From NCBI GenBank assembly GCA_964604675.1, contig CAZSAT010000176.1, positions 1 through 11,927 on the forward strand: a stretch of 11,927 bases of DNA, read 5' to 3'. Under the pieces are notes generated by a model. It had not been told where the DNA came from and did not search any database. It worked only from the letters and a program-made list of their open reading frames with translations. This document shows positions 1 through 5,445 of this stretch, piece by piece. Origin of the DNA: CAZSAT01 sp964604675 (GTDB lineage: Bacteria; Myxococcota_A; UBA796; CAJQPC01). Every line of letters starts with the position of its first letter. The stretch's first letter is position 1. Both the position numbers and the translations under genes were made by a program.

Positions 1-2
1 AA

Positions 3-269
3 ATCGTAGACAAGGTAGAGAGTTGGAACTGGAACCTCAGTATATTTGAGATATACGATGAGGTCAAGGACATGAGTCCTTATGTAGGGTGCTCAGGAAA
101 TGAATCGTCGCAGGCCGACTTGACTCGTTTACTCAACCACGCATATGAATACTTCAAGTATGACCCAATGATCAAGGAGCTAATGAGCTTTCTTGGTGTG
201 CAAGTTGACGAGCAGAAAGATGAGGCGTCGGAAACTTCTCTAATAGACTCAGAGACTTTTAGCTCTTGA
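3..269 (+). CDS. C-terminal part of a truncated hypothetical protein
   Basis: The frame is open from the left edge to TGA at 267-269, giving at least 88 residues. An internal ATG at 72 could start a 65-residue protein, but the open codons before it (IVDKVESWNWNLSIFEIYDE) look protein-like, so I read this as the tail of a longer gene beginning outside the window. The C-terminus is acidic and Ser/Thr rich (DEQKDEASETSLIDSETF), probably disordered. I recognise no family. It is followed after 31 nt by three more short genes in the same direction, so it is probably part of the same operon. Confidence 0.6.
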   Translation: MVDKVESWNWNLSIFEIYDEVKDMSPYVGCSGNESSQADLTRLLNHAYEYFKYDPMIKELMSFLGVQVDEQKDEASETSLIDSETFSS

Positions 270-300
270 CAACCACCGGTTAATCTGGGAGAATACACGC

Positions 301-477
301 ATGAATATCACACAAAAACAATACGAAACCCTCAAGGATTTACTTGAGGACAACAAAAACGGCAACTTCTACTCCAAGGGAAATTACCTTAGCAACGAGA
401 GTTTATCCTTCGTTCTTGGTATTGTCAAGGAGTACGAGAATAAACTTCAAGCTATAGAGGACTACAAAAATGCTTAA
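301..477 (+). CDS. 58-aa hypothetical protein
   Basis: ATG at 301 to TAA at 475-477. The product begins MNITQKQYETLKDLLEDNKN and is charged and probably helical, with no recognised family. GGGAG at 287-291 serves as a ribosome site about 9 nt before the ATG. The same bases can be read as a promoter: TTGACA (266-271), 17 nt, GAGAAT (289-294), 6 nt, ATG, which is the spacing of the leaderless promoters elsewhere in the window. The next gene starts inside its stop region (ATGCTTAA, 8-nt overlap), which supports both genes. Confidence 0.7.
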   Translation: MNITQKQYETLKDLLEDNKNGNFYSKGNYLSNESLSFVLGIVKEYENKLQAIEDYKNA

Positions 478-706
478 TTACATTGAAGCCAATTGTCACC
501 CGACACCACTAGAATCCCACCCCAATTACGATGAGGATTCAGATATGTGGGACTTGCACTTCATCGATAAGGAAGATGCAAGCGTCATACGCGTTAGCCT
601 TGAGAGCTTAGAAGAGGCTCAAGAAACCATAAAAAAATGCTTGCAGTTAGCACTAGAACAGGAGGAAGATGATGGAGACGACTACCCACCTTCAATCGAA
701 GATTAG
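470..706 (+). CDS. 78-aa acidic hypothetical protein
   Basis: The start ATG at 470 overlaps the previous stop by 8 nt, so translation is probably coupled. The protein is strongly acidic, with a WDLHFIDKEDASVIRVSLES centre that could form a beta hairpin, a helix (EEAQETIKKCLQLALEQ) and an acidic tail (EEDDGDDY). The family is unknown. Acidic small phage proteins are often host-take-over or DNA-mimic proteins, but nothing here proves that. The third gene of the operon begins within its last 35 nt. Confidence 0.75.
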   Translation: MLNYIEANCHPTPLESHPNYDEDSDMWDLHFIDKEDASVIRVSLESLEEAQETIKKCLQLALEQEEDDGDDYPPSIED

Positions 707-830
707 AGTTCTTGGGTTTCAGTTGGCCTGGGAAGAAAGGGCCCAACACAAACTCAAGGGCTGGTTCGAGAGACGTAAGCTTCACGCTAATTTACTTCGA
801 AAATTCAACAAATTAGAAAAGCTTCAGTAG
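672..830 (+). CDS. 52-aa basic hypothetical protein
   Basis: A strong GGAGG (661-665) lies 6 nt before the ATG at 672, which overlaps the end of the preceding gene by 35 nt in another frame. An ATG at 669 is in frame but too near the ribosome site. The product is basic and amphipathic (AWEERAQHKLKGWFERRKLH, then NLLRKFNKLEKLQ). It ends at TAG 828-830, 26 nt before a rho-independent terminator, so it is the last gene of the operon. No family is recognised. The strong ribosome site and the position are the support. Confidence 0.6.
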   Translation: METTTHLQSKIRVLGFQLAWEERAQHKLKGWFERRKLHANLLRKFNKLEKLQ

Positions 831-856
831 CAAATAAAGACTTCGGTTTCCTATAT

Positions 857-878
857 GCCCCCGAAAGGGGGCTTTTTT
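857..878 (+). terminator. Rho-independent terminator of the first operon
   Basis: A perfect 6-bp GC stem, GCCCCC - GAAA - GGGGGC (857-872), is followed by six T residues (873-878). It directly precedes repeat R1. Confidence 0.93.
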
Positions 879-879
879 G

Positions 880-946
880 TAACTCGTTGACCATCAACGA
901 CTTAGGCGAGCCCGGCCCGCGCAAGTCCTTGATACCCAAGGACTTA
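880..946 (+). repeat. Double-palindrome intergenic repeat R1
   Basis: Two 25-nt imperfect palindromes start at 880 and 922, exactly 42 nt apart, with spacer GCCCGGCCCGCG. The left arm is the CGTTGA/TCAACG type with one C-C mismatch. The right arm is the CCTTG/CAAGG type with a 9-bp perfect stem. The tail GACTATCTT (947-955) follows. R1 separates the terminator at 857-878 from the promoter of the 1023 operon. Confidence 0.95.
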
Positions 947-987
947 CGACTATCTTGAAAAAACTTCACTCAAAAATCATTTTTTGC

Positions 988-1015
988 TTGCGGTTAGCTC
1001 AGATTCTGTCATACT
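988..1015 (+). promoter_or_regulatory. Leaderless promoter, TCTGTCA class
   Basis: TTGCGG (988-993), 16 nt, CATACT (1010-1015), then 7 nt to the ATG at 1023. It shares TTGCG plus TCTGTCA across the -10 start with the promoters at 2507, 3750 and 5020. In-frame ATGs at 1017 and 1029 leave the exact start slightly open. Confidence 0.75.
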
Positions 1016-1022
1016 AATGCAC

Positions 1023-1130
1023 ATGACGATGAGGGAAGTAAAGATAAGAAGAAAGGTACTCTTCACCAAGAGTCGCCCACATCAACGCAAAAACAAGATT
1101 CTTCCCAGGAAGCAAAAACACAAAGGATAA
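1023..1130 (+). CDS. 35-aa highly basic microprotein
   Basis: Short gene from ATG 1023 to TAA 1128-1130, first in the operon and placed 7 nt after the -10 box. The product (MTMREVKIRRKVLFTK, then a tail rich in K, R, H and Q) has about 15 Lys/Arg and only a few acidic residues, which suggests nucleic-acid or acidic-protein binding. No family is recognised. Alternative in-frame starts at 1017 and 1029 would change only the first two residues either way. Its function could instead be a translated leader for the next gene, which starts 5 nt later. Confidence 0.55.
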   Translation: MTMREVKIRRKVLFTKSRPHQRKNKILPRKQKHKG

Positions 1131-1135
1131 GACTC

Positions 1136-1384
1136 ATGCATCTAAACGATCAACCAGAAAACATCATAAGTGCCAGCGAGATCACCGAGCAAGCCATGTC
1201 GGCTCTTTATTCCGTGGTCATTGAACCAATGGAATCCAATCTTGAACAGGAAGACTTGGATCTCATAGGCGTTATCGGTCTTGCCCTCAAAATTGTTGGC
1301 GAGAAAGCTACGCTCTACGAAGAAATGGCACAAAACGGGCATGGATCAAATTACGGTGGTTCCCAAAATTTTTCCCGAAATTAA
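1136..1384 (+). CDS. 82-aa hypothetical protein
   Basis: ATG at 1136 lies 5 nt after the stop of the basic 35-aa gene, with a weak AAGGAT ribosome site overlapping that stop. The product is acidic and mostly helical (ASEITEQAMSALYSVVIEPM; LEQEDLDLIGVIGLALKIVG), ending in a Gly/Asn/Ser-rich tail. No membrane span is convincing and no family is recognised. It precedes the DUF932-like gene by 41 nt. Confidence 0.7.
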   Translation: MHLNDQPENIISASEITEQAMSALYSVVIEPMESNLEQEDLDLIGVIGLALKIVGEKATLYEEMAQNGHGSNYGGSQNFSRN

Positions 1385-1425
1385 CTGTTGACATTACATT
1401 AAAAAACTGAGAGGATATACGCATC

Positions 1426-2328
1426 ATGGAAAACAACACAAATCGTCTTAACCTCCGCATCTGCGGTGGCGAACATAAAGTCTCGACTCTTGAACAAGTT
1501 CAAGCAGTCACTACTCCCCAAGTGGAGTACCGCAAGGAGCCAAACAAGGACGGCACGCACGCCGTATCTTACCAACCAATCCCTCACGGGTTGCTTATCG
1601 ACAAGACTCGCAAGCATCTTGACGAAGCGGGTTTCACCGTTGAAAGCGAGTGTCACAACCTTGCTCGCAACGACAAGCGTTACTTTGGTTTGTTCCAAGT
1701 CTCGCACCCTAATCGTGAAACTGGCGAGAGAGGCACGGTGCTTGGGTTGCGTAATGCTCACGACAAATGCTTCCCTGCTGGACTTTGTGCAGGTGATGCT
1801 CCTTTTGTTTGTGATAATCTCATCTTCACCAATACGGTCAAGCTTGCTCGTCGTCACACGAAGAACATTCTATCTGAGCTTGATACGGTTATTGCTCGCA
1901 CCTTGGGACGCTTGTTTGACTTCTGGGTTGGACAAGACCAACGCATCGAGTCCTACAAGGCTTTTGACTTGACTAGTCCCCAAGTTAACGATCTTGTGAT
2001 TCGTGCCTACAAGGCAGGGGCAATCAGCAAAACCAAGGTTGTCGATGTTGTCAACCAATGGGAAAAGTCAGACCATCCTGAGTTCTGGGACAAAAACATG
2101 AACTCCCTTTACAATGCCTTTACCGAGGTGTACAAGGGAAACTTGGTTGCCCTCCCCCAACGCTCCGAGTCCTTGCACTCAGTCTTGGACGCTGAAGTCG
2201 GTTTTGACCTCTCAGCGTTTGATCGCCAAATCGAAGAGGCTGAATTGGTTGAAGCAATTGAGGTTGCTGAACCTGCCGAGGTTCTAGGTAATGTCGACGG
2301 CGAGGTTCCCGCCGAGGTCTACTCTTAA
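1426..2328 (+). CDS. DUF932-type phage/plasmid protein
   Basis: The 300-residue product resembles the DUF932 family of phage and plasmid proteins, whose function is unknown. Visible hallmarks are LGLRNAHDKCFPAG at 106-119, a VCDNLIF block at 128-134, ARRHT at 141-145, and a C-terminal NSLYNAFTEVYKG near 226-238. These correspond to the family's conserved Asn/His/Asp, Cys-x-Asn and Tyr-Asn-Ala segments. The last 40 residues are acidic low-complexity (EAELVEAIEVAEPAEV). The length is within the family's usual range. GAGG at 1411-1414 is a ribosome site 11 nt before the ATG; TTGACA at 1388-1393 could also give the gene its own promoter. A terminator follows 25 nt after the stop. The family call is from memory of motifs. 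Confidence 0.8.
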   Translation: MENNTNRLNLRICGGEHKVSTLEQVQAVTTPQVEYRKEPNKDGTHAVSYQPIPHGLLIDKTRKHLDEAGFTVESECHNLARNDKRYFGLFQVSHPNRETGERGTVLGLRNAHDKCFPAGLCAGDAPFVCDNLIFTNTVKLARRHTKNILSELDTVIARTLGRLFDFWVGQDQRIESYKAFDLTSPQVNDLVIRAYKAGAISKTKVVDVVNQWEKSDHPEFWDKNMNSLYNAFTEVYKGNLVALPQRSESLHSVLDAEVGFDLSAFDRQIEEAELVEAIEVAEPAEVLGNVDGEVPAEVYS

Positions 2329-2353
2329 TTACAAGCGAAAGAATTGTAAATAC

Positions 2354-2382
2354 GCCCTCGCCAAATATGGCGGGGGCTTTTT
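2354..2382 (+). terminator. Rho-independent terminator after the DUF932-type gene
   Basis: A nine-pair stem, GCCCTCGCC / GGCGGGGGC with one T-G pair and an AAATAT loop, followed by TTTTT (2378-2382). Confidence 0.93.
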
Positions 2383-2408
2383 CGTGCCTAGATTCAGCGA
2401 GATTGCCC

Positions 2409-2475
2409 TAAGTCGTTGACTATCAACGACTTGCGCGGGCCCGGCCCGCGTAAACCCTTGGTTATCAGTGACTTA
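2409..2475 (+). repeat. Double-palindrome intergenic repeat R2
   Basis: Palindromes start at 2409 and 2451 (42 nt apart). The left arm has TAAGTCGTTGA / TCAACGACTT, essentially perfect. The right arm (CCCTTGG / CAGTGACTTA) is degenerate. The spacer is itself a palindrome here (GCGGGCCCGGCCCGC), so a third stem is possible. Tail GACTATTTT. Confidence 0.95.
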
Positions 2476-2506
2476 TGACTATTTTAGATGATTGCATACT
2501 TTTTCC

Positions 2507-2534
2507 TTGCGTTTTACTGCGTATCTGTCACTAT
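2507..2534 (+). promoter_or_regulatory. Leaderless promoter, TCTGTCA class
   Basis: TTGCGT (2507-2512), 16 nt, CACTAT (2529-2534), then exactly 6 nt to the ATG at 2541. TCTGTCA spans 2524-2530. Confidence 0.85.
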
Positions 2535-2540
2535 AGGGGC

Positions 2541-2684
2541 ATGGACAGTAAAGAAAGAATGAAAGAATGGAAAAAGCTTCCCACTAACACAATCGCCTGG
2601 GAAACTTTCAAACGCTTGGTTTCTCAGTTCGGCATGGAAAAAGGAATTGAAAAAGCAAAGAAAATCATTGACAAGCAACGCTAA
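2541..2684 (+). CDS. 47-aa basic helical protein
   Basis: The frame is open from 2475, but the promoter fixes the start at ATG 2541, 6 nt after the -10 box. The product is MDSKERMKEWKKLPTNT, then a Trp-containing helix and a Lys-rich tail (FGMEKGIEKAKKIIDKQR). It is basic, with no recognised family. Its last codons also hold the -35 box (TTGACA, 2668-2673) of the next gene's promoter, so coding and regulatory sequence overlap. Confidence 0.75.
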   Translation: MDSKERMKEWKKLPTNTIAWETFKRLVSQFGMEKGIEKAKKIIDKQR

Positions 2685-2696
2685 CTGATCTACTAT
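2668..2696 (+). promoter_or_regulatory. Consensus leaderless promoter for the Gp88-like gene
   Basis: TTGACA (2668-2673), 17 nt, TACTAT (2691-2696), 6 nt, ATG 2703. Matches the bacterial -35 consensus exactly and the -10 closely. The -35 lies inside the preceding coding region. There is no Shine-Dalgarno site before the ATG. Confidence 0.88.
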
Positions 2697-2702
2697 AGAG
2701 CC

Positions 2703-3419
2703 ATGATTAAGCAAACTCTACTCACACAAGGAAACGCCAAAATTGTAAAGGGCGAAAAGCTTGGTTACCTTACAAAAGGCATTCACTTTGCACCTGCTGA
2801 TTTGTCGGGTCACGAAGCGTGTCGCTGGAGATCCAAAGGTTGCACAATGTCTTGCTTGAATACTGCGGGTCGTGGTCGCATGGAACGCACCCAAGACTCA
2901 CGCATAAAGAAAACAAAGCTTTTCTTCGAGGATACGCTCGCCTTTCTTGCGAAGCTCGAAAAGGAAATTGCTTCCGCTATTAAGTCAGCGAATAAAAAGG
3001 CAATGACTGCGGTTTTTCGCCCTAATCTTACAAGTGATTTATTGTTTGAAGATATCGAAAACGAGCAAGGGTTAACTCTCATGCAGAAGTTTCCCGAAAC
3101 TCAATTTTATGATTACACCAAGTCGTTTGGTCGCATGGCAAAGTTTCTTAATGGTGACTTTCCGAGCAACTACCATTTGACTTTCTCACGCTCTGAGAAT
3201 AACCAAAAACTCGTTGACATGGTCTTGGCAATGGGCGGTAATGTTGCGGTGGTGTTTCGTGATCAGTTGCCAGCAACTTGGAAAGGATTTGAAGTCGTCA
3301 ACGGTGACGAAAATGATTTGAGGTTTCTAGACAAGCAAGGCGTGATTGTCGGGCTTATCGAAAAAGGACTAGCCAAAAAGGACGCAACGGGATTCGTTCA
3401 GGAAGGAGTAAATTCATGA
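2703..3419 (+). CDS. Gp88-like phage cysteine-motif protein
   Basis: The 238-residue product resembles the phage 'gene product 88' type of protein, whose biochemical role is unknown. Seen directly: a KLGYLTKGIHFAPADLSGHE segment (19-38), a cysteine cluster C40-x6-C47-x3-C51, AGRGRM (55-60), and a conserved-looking VFRPNLTSDLLFEDI (104-118) and FYDYTKSFGRM (135-145). The clustered Cys could bind a metal or Fe-S cluster, and the order of motifs recalls TIM-barrel enzymes of the radical-SAM kind, but the canonical CxxxCxxC is absent, so that remains speculation. The start follows a consensus leaderless promoter. The next gene overlaps its stop (ATGA). Confidence 0.78.
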   Translation: MIKQTLLTQGNAKIVKGEKLGYLTKGIHFAPADLSGHEACRWRSKGCTMSCLNTAGRGRMERTQDSRIKKTKLFFEDTLAFLAKLEKEIASAIKSANKKAMTAVFRPNLTSDLLFEDIENEQGLTLMQKFPETQFYDYTKSFGRMAKFLNGDFPSNYHLTFSRSENNQKLVDMVLAMGGNVAVVFRDQLPATWKGFEVVNGDENDLRFLDKQGVIVGLIEKGLAKKDATGFVQEGVNS

Positions 3420-3580
3420 ATAAATTCAACTACTACAAAGAAGATATCGGAAATGAGTACTGGTTTGTCTGGGATAGTGACGGCGAGGAAACAGTCACGC
3501 TTATTAGCTTGCACGGGGCGATTCAACTCGCAAAGCTTTTCCCTAAATTTGGTTTCATGCGAGACGAAAATTTGAAATGA
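3416..3580 (+). CDS. 54-aa hypothetical protein
   Basis: ATG at 3416 overlaps the stop of the Gp88-like gene (CATGA) and is preceded by a strong GGAAGGAG ribosome site. The product, MNKFNYYKEDIGNEYWFVWD followed by a short strand and helix (VTLISLHGAIQLAKLF), is a compact aromatic-rich domain. No family is recognised. It ends with TGA at 3578-3580, which overlaps the start of a membrane microprotein, so the three genes are translationally coupled. Confidence 0.75.
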   Translation: MNKFNYYKEDIGNEYWFVWDSDGEETVTLISLHGAIQLAKLFPKFGFMRDENLK

Positions 3581-3654
3581 TAACGGGCGAAATATTACTT
3601 TTGGGAGTGATTTGCGGCTTGTTTGCGTGGTATTTGTGGATTTGCTTGTCCTAA
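3577..3654 (+). CDS. 25-aa single-span membrane microprotein
   Basis: ATGA overlap with the gene before. The product starts MITGEILLLGVICGLF and ends AWYLWICLS, one continuous hydrophobic span with a single acidic residue near the N-terminus. It is last in its operon, and its TAA stop (3652-3654) is the first triplet of repeat R3. Its beginning matches those of the 9846 and 10928 genes (MI, optional residues, EI, LL/IL), which makes chance unlikely despite the small size. Possible roles are holin-like or a membrane-protein regulator; neither is shown. Confidence 0.65.
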   Translation: MITGEILLLGVICGLFAWYLWICLS

Positions 3655-3718
3655 GTCGTTGACTATCAACGACTTGCGCGAGGCCGGCCCGCGTAAACCC
3701 TTGATGCTCAACGAGTTA
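3652..3718 (+). repeat. Double-palindrome intergenic repeat R3
   Basis: Palindromes start at 3652 and 3694 (42 nt apart). The left arm is nearly perfect (GTTGA-CTA-TCAAC). The right arm pairs a CCCTTGA half with a CAACGAG half, so its stem is weakened. Spacer variant GAGGCCGGCCCGCG. Tail AACTATTTT. Confidence 0.95.
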
Positions 3719-3749
3719 GAACTATTTTACTTTATTTCAAAAAAAAGAC

Positions 3750-3777
3750 TTGCGTTTCCCCCTCAATCTGTCATTAT
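3750..3777 (+). promoter_or_regulatory. Leaderless promoter, TCTGTCA class
   Basis: TTGCGT (3750-3755), 16 nt, CATTAT (3772-3777), 7 nt, ATG 3785. An A-tract (3739-3747) just upstream is a possible UP element. Confidence 0.83.
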
Positions 3778-3784
3778 GGGTGGT

Positions 3785-4150
3785 ATGATTAACAACGACC
3801 ACAAAACCTTCCACGACTTGGTTTTCCAAGATCACGCTAACCAACCTAACGGCATCCAAGCTCGTCTTGACTTGGGCAACGGGATAGAAATTTCCGTCGT
3901 CTCGATGAAGACTAAGAGCAATGGATACGGTGGGCTTTATGGAGATGCCTCCAACGGAACTTATGAAGTTGCGATGTATCACAACAACTCCATGCTTCCG
4001 CTTGCATCTTTCGACGATGTTCTTGGCTGGCAAGATGAAGTTGCCATTACTCGCTTAATGGGTGAAGCTCAAAAGAATGGGCTTGCTTGGCTCACTCTTC
4101 TCAAGGAGATTCGGAACGACTTCACCGCAAGCCTTGTCAGTAATCACTAA
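3785..4150 (+). CDS. 121-aa phage-type hypothetical protein
   Basis: The frame extends upstream through repeat R3, but the leaderless promoter sets the start at ATG 3785 (ATG 3776 overlaps the -10 box). The product contains NGIQARLDLGNGIEISVVSM, YGGLYGDASNGTYEVAM and FDDVLGWQDEVAITRLM. This pattern recalls uncharacterised phage proteins with an 'xxNG.eISVV' strand and a Y-G/D-G loop, but I cannot name a family. It is mixed alpha/beta with no signal peptide or membrane span. It is first of five co-directional genes. Confidence 0.85.
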   Translation: MINNDHKTFHDLVFQDHANQPNGIQARLDLGNGIEISVVSMKTKSNGYGGLYGDASNGTYEVAMYHNNSMLPLASFDDVLGWQDEVAITRLMGEAQKNGLAWLTLLKEIRNDFTASLVSNH

Positions 4151-4167
4151 TCTGGGAGAATATTAAA

Positions 4168-4338
4168 ATGGATTCACAACTAAACAACTATATCGTTCTC
4201 AAGAACGGCAAGAGAATCTCTCCTGCTATGACTCTTGAGCAATGCGTTCAGTCGGTTCAATGGCGAGAAAAGAAACTTGACCGACTTACTCAACATTCGC
4301 CTTATACCATAGGAAGGACACAAAGCAATGGAAGTTGA
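4168..4338 (+). CDS. 56-aa hypothetical protein
   Basis: Ribosome site GGGAG (4154-4158) before ATG 4168, in the same TCTGGGAGAAT context seen before the 301 gene. The product begins MDSQLNNYIVLKNGKRISP, followed by a helix (TLEQCVQSVQWREKKLDRL), and ends at TGA 4336-4338, 11 nt inside the next gene. The NGK..S motif and helix could form a small DNA- or protein-binding fold. No family is recognised. Confidence 0.68.
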   Translation: MDSQLNNYIVLKNGKRISPAMTLEQCVQSVQWREKKLDRLTQHSPYTIGRTQSNGS

Positions 4339-4573
4339 CACAACATACAACGGATGGAAAAACCGAGCAACCTGGAATGTCGCTCTTTGGATTCAGAACG
4401 ACGAAGGTCTTTACCACTTCGCAAGAGATTGTCGAGATTATCAACAATTCGTTGACGATATCAAAGACACTAGCGGAGATTCTGCAATCGGATACCGCAC
4501 ACCCGATGGCGTTGCGTGGAATGATTCCGCTCTAGATGTCCCCAGACTTAACGAATTAATTACTGAACTATAA
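4328..4573 (+). CDS. 81-aa phage protein, DUF7249-like
   Basis: The N-terminal NGWKNRATWNVALWIQNDEG (9-28) followed by LYHFARD is a hallmark of a small phage family of unknown function, probably the one catalogued as DUF7249 (number from memory). The motif-bearing start, a ribosome site (GGAAGGAC) and an 11-nt overlap with the upstream gene support the call. The C-terminal half (SALDVPRLNELITEL) ends in a helix. Family members normally sit in phage accessory clusters like this one. Confidence 0.82.
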   Translation: MEVDTTYNGWKNRATWNVALWIQNDEGLYHFARDCRDYQQFVDDIKDTSGDSAIGYRTPDGVAWNDSALDVPRLNELITEL

Positions 4574-4590
4574 ACAACAAGGAGAAAGTT

Positions 4591-4845
4591 ATGCATCCAA
4601 AACAACAAGAGTTCTCGTTCGTGGAAAAAGCCACGGCAGTCGAAAATTACAAGCCAGAGAATGTCTCTCATGAGGGCGACAAGATTTGGTTCGGATACCG
4701 AAACAAGGCAGGTGCGGTCGTTAGTGCTTTTTACGATAAGACAGACCGAAAGTTTAAGTCAGTCGTTTCAGGCAAGCAATACGGCAAGTATAGTGCAATA
4801 CGCAACCTTGTCGCTCGTCCAGTAATCGAAAGGTTTTTAGGATGA
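4591..4845 (+). CDS. 84-aa basic hypothetical protein
   Basis: Strong AAGGAG ribosome site 6-7 nt before ATG 4591. The protein carries a beta-rich stretch (GDKIWFGYRNKAGAVVSAFY, then DKTDRKFKSVV) and a C-terminal helix (AIRNLVARPVIERFLG). It is basic overall. No family is recognised. The stop TGA 4843-4845 overlaps the ATG of a membrane microprotein. Confidence 0.8.
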   Translation: MHPKQQEFSFVEKATAVENYKPENVSHEGDKIWFGYRNKAGAVVSAFYDKTDRKFKSVVSGKQYGKYSAIRNLVARPVIERFLG

Positions 4846-4910
4846 TTTTATATTTTGTTATCACTTGGGGCATTGTATTTTACATAATGCACCGAGAAAT
4901 CGTTGGTTAG
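4842..4910 (+). CDS. 22-aa single-span membrane microprotein
   Basis: ATGA overlap with the preceding gene; ends at TAG 4908-4910, 11 nt before repeat R4. The product MILYFVITWGIVFYIM is fully hydrophobic, followed by a short charged tail (HREIVG), consistent with one membrane span and an inside-positive end. The position (last gene before a repeat) and the coupling copy the 3577 gene, but the N-terminal EI motif of the other three is lacking, so homology is uncertain. Confidence 0.55.
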   Translation: MILYFVITWGIVFYIMHREIVG

Positions 4911-4921
4911 AGGTTGGGGCG

Positions 4922-4988
4922 TAAGTCGTTGTCTGTCAACGGCTTGCGCCAGCCCGGCCCGCGTAAATGCTTGATATTCAGCAACTTA
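4922..4988 (+). repeat. Double-palindrome intergenic repeat R4
   Basis: Palindromes start at 4922 and 4964 (42 nt apart). Left GTTGTCTGTCAAC with a matching G-C/G-T rich flank. The right arm (TGCTTGA / TCAGCAACTTA) shows a compensated GC/GC change. Spacer CAGCCCGGCCCGCG, tail GACTATCTT. Confidence 0.95.
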
Positions 4989-5019
4989 TGACTATCTTAC
5001 TTTATTGGCAAAAAAAAGC

Positions 5020-5047
5020 TTGCGTTCTAGGTGGCATCTGTCATGCT
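5020..5047 (+). promoter_or_regulatory. Leaderless promoter, TCTGTCA class
   Basis: TTGCGT (5020-5025), 16 nt, CATGCT (5042-5047), 6 nt, ATG 5054. An A-tract of eight lies just upstream (5011-5018). Confidence 0.78.
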
Positions 5048-5053
5048 GGAACC

Positions 5054-5260
5054 ATGAAACATTCAGAAAGTGGAACAAGAAAAGTAATGAAGCAACTGAA
5101 GAAATGCCCAGAGATCACGGAGATTCGACAGCTTGCTAGTGGCTATATGATTCTAGCCAAGAATGGAGAGCAGTACCTAGTGCATTTTAGTGCCAAGGCA
5201 TTCCATCCTCTCCGTCGTTGGCTCAAACGCAACACATCACTCACCAACCTAAGATTCTAA
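5054..5260 (+). CDS. 68-aa basic protein, possibly HicA-like fold
   Basis: The frame is open from 4967 through the repeat, but the promoter places the start at ATG 5054. The product has a helix (GTRKVMKQLKKCPEITEI), two strands (SGYMILAKNGEQYLVHFS) and a helix with PLRRWLKRNT. This helix-strand-strand-helix order with a His on the last strand recalls the HicA/dsRBD-like mRNA-interferase fold. However, the usual catalytic 'G-S-H' segment is not present and no HicB partner follows, so I treat it as a hypothetical protein. Confidence 0.75.
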   Translation: MKHSESGTRKVMKQLKKCPEITEIRQLASGYMILAKNGEQYLVHFSAKAFHPLRRWLKRNTSLTNLRF

Positions 5261-5304
5261 TGAGTAACGAAACCGAACTAACTGGAGCAACGCTTCTAGC
5301 GTAA
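5260..5304 (+). CDS. Possible 14-aa ORF coupled by TAATG
   Basis: ATG at 5260 overlaps the preceding TAA (TAATG); the frame encodes MSNETELTGATLLA and stops at the TAA that begins repeat R5. It is too short to support by composition. It is listed because the coupling and the use of the repeat's TAA repeat the arrangement of the 3577 gene. It is not hydrophobic, so it is not one of the membrane microproteins. Confidence 0.25.
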   Translation: MSNETELTGATLLA

Positions 5305-5368
5305 GTCCTTGATTATCAGGGACTTACGCAAGCCCGGCCCGCGTAAGTCGTTGGTGTTCAACTGTTTA
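5302..5368 (+). repeat. Double-palindrome intergenic repeat R5 (arm types swapped)
   Basis: Palindromes start at 5302 and 5344 (42 nt apart). The left arm is the CCTTGA/TCAGGG type and the right arm the CGTTG/CAAC type, the reverse of R1. It lacks the ACTATTTT tail that other repeats before + strand genes have. Confidence 0.95.
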
Positions 5369-5410
5369 CGACAAAAGAGGATGGTGCACTAAAATTGTCG
5401 ATTTTTTTTC

Positions 5411-5439
5411 TTTCCTTAGCCCCCGAACTTCACTAGTCT
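5411..5439 (+). promoter_or_regulatory. Weak leaderless promoter
   Basis: TAGTCT (5434-5439) lies 6 nt before ATG 5446. The -35 position 17 nt upstream reads TTTCCT, a poor match. A T-tract (5402-5409) precedes it. The position fits the other promoters but the sequence is weak. Confidence 0.5.
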
Positions 5440-5445
5440 TCTATT

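Noticed and set aside
1399..1857. 152-aa minus-strand frame and the 168-aa + frame at 1466 inside the DUF932-type gene
   Set aside because: Both are shadows of the 300-aa gene, whose family motifs fix the true frame.
5054..5260. HicA toxin
   Set aside because: The general fold order is similar but the key Gly-Ser-His segment and a HicB partner are missing, so no toxin call is made.
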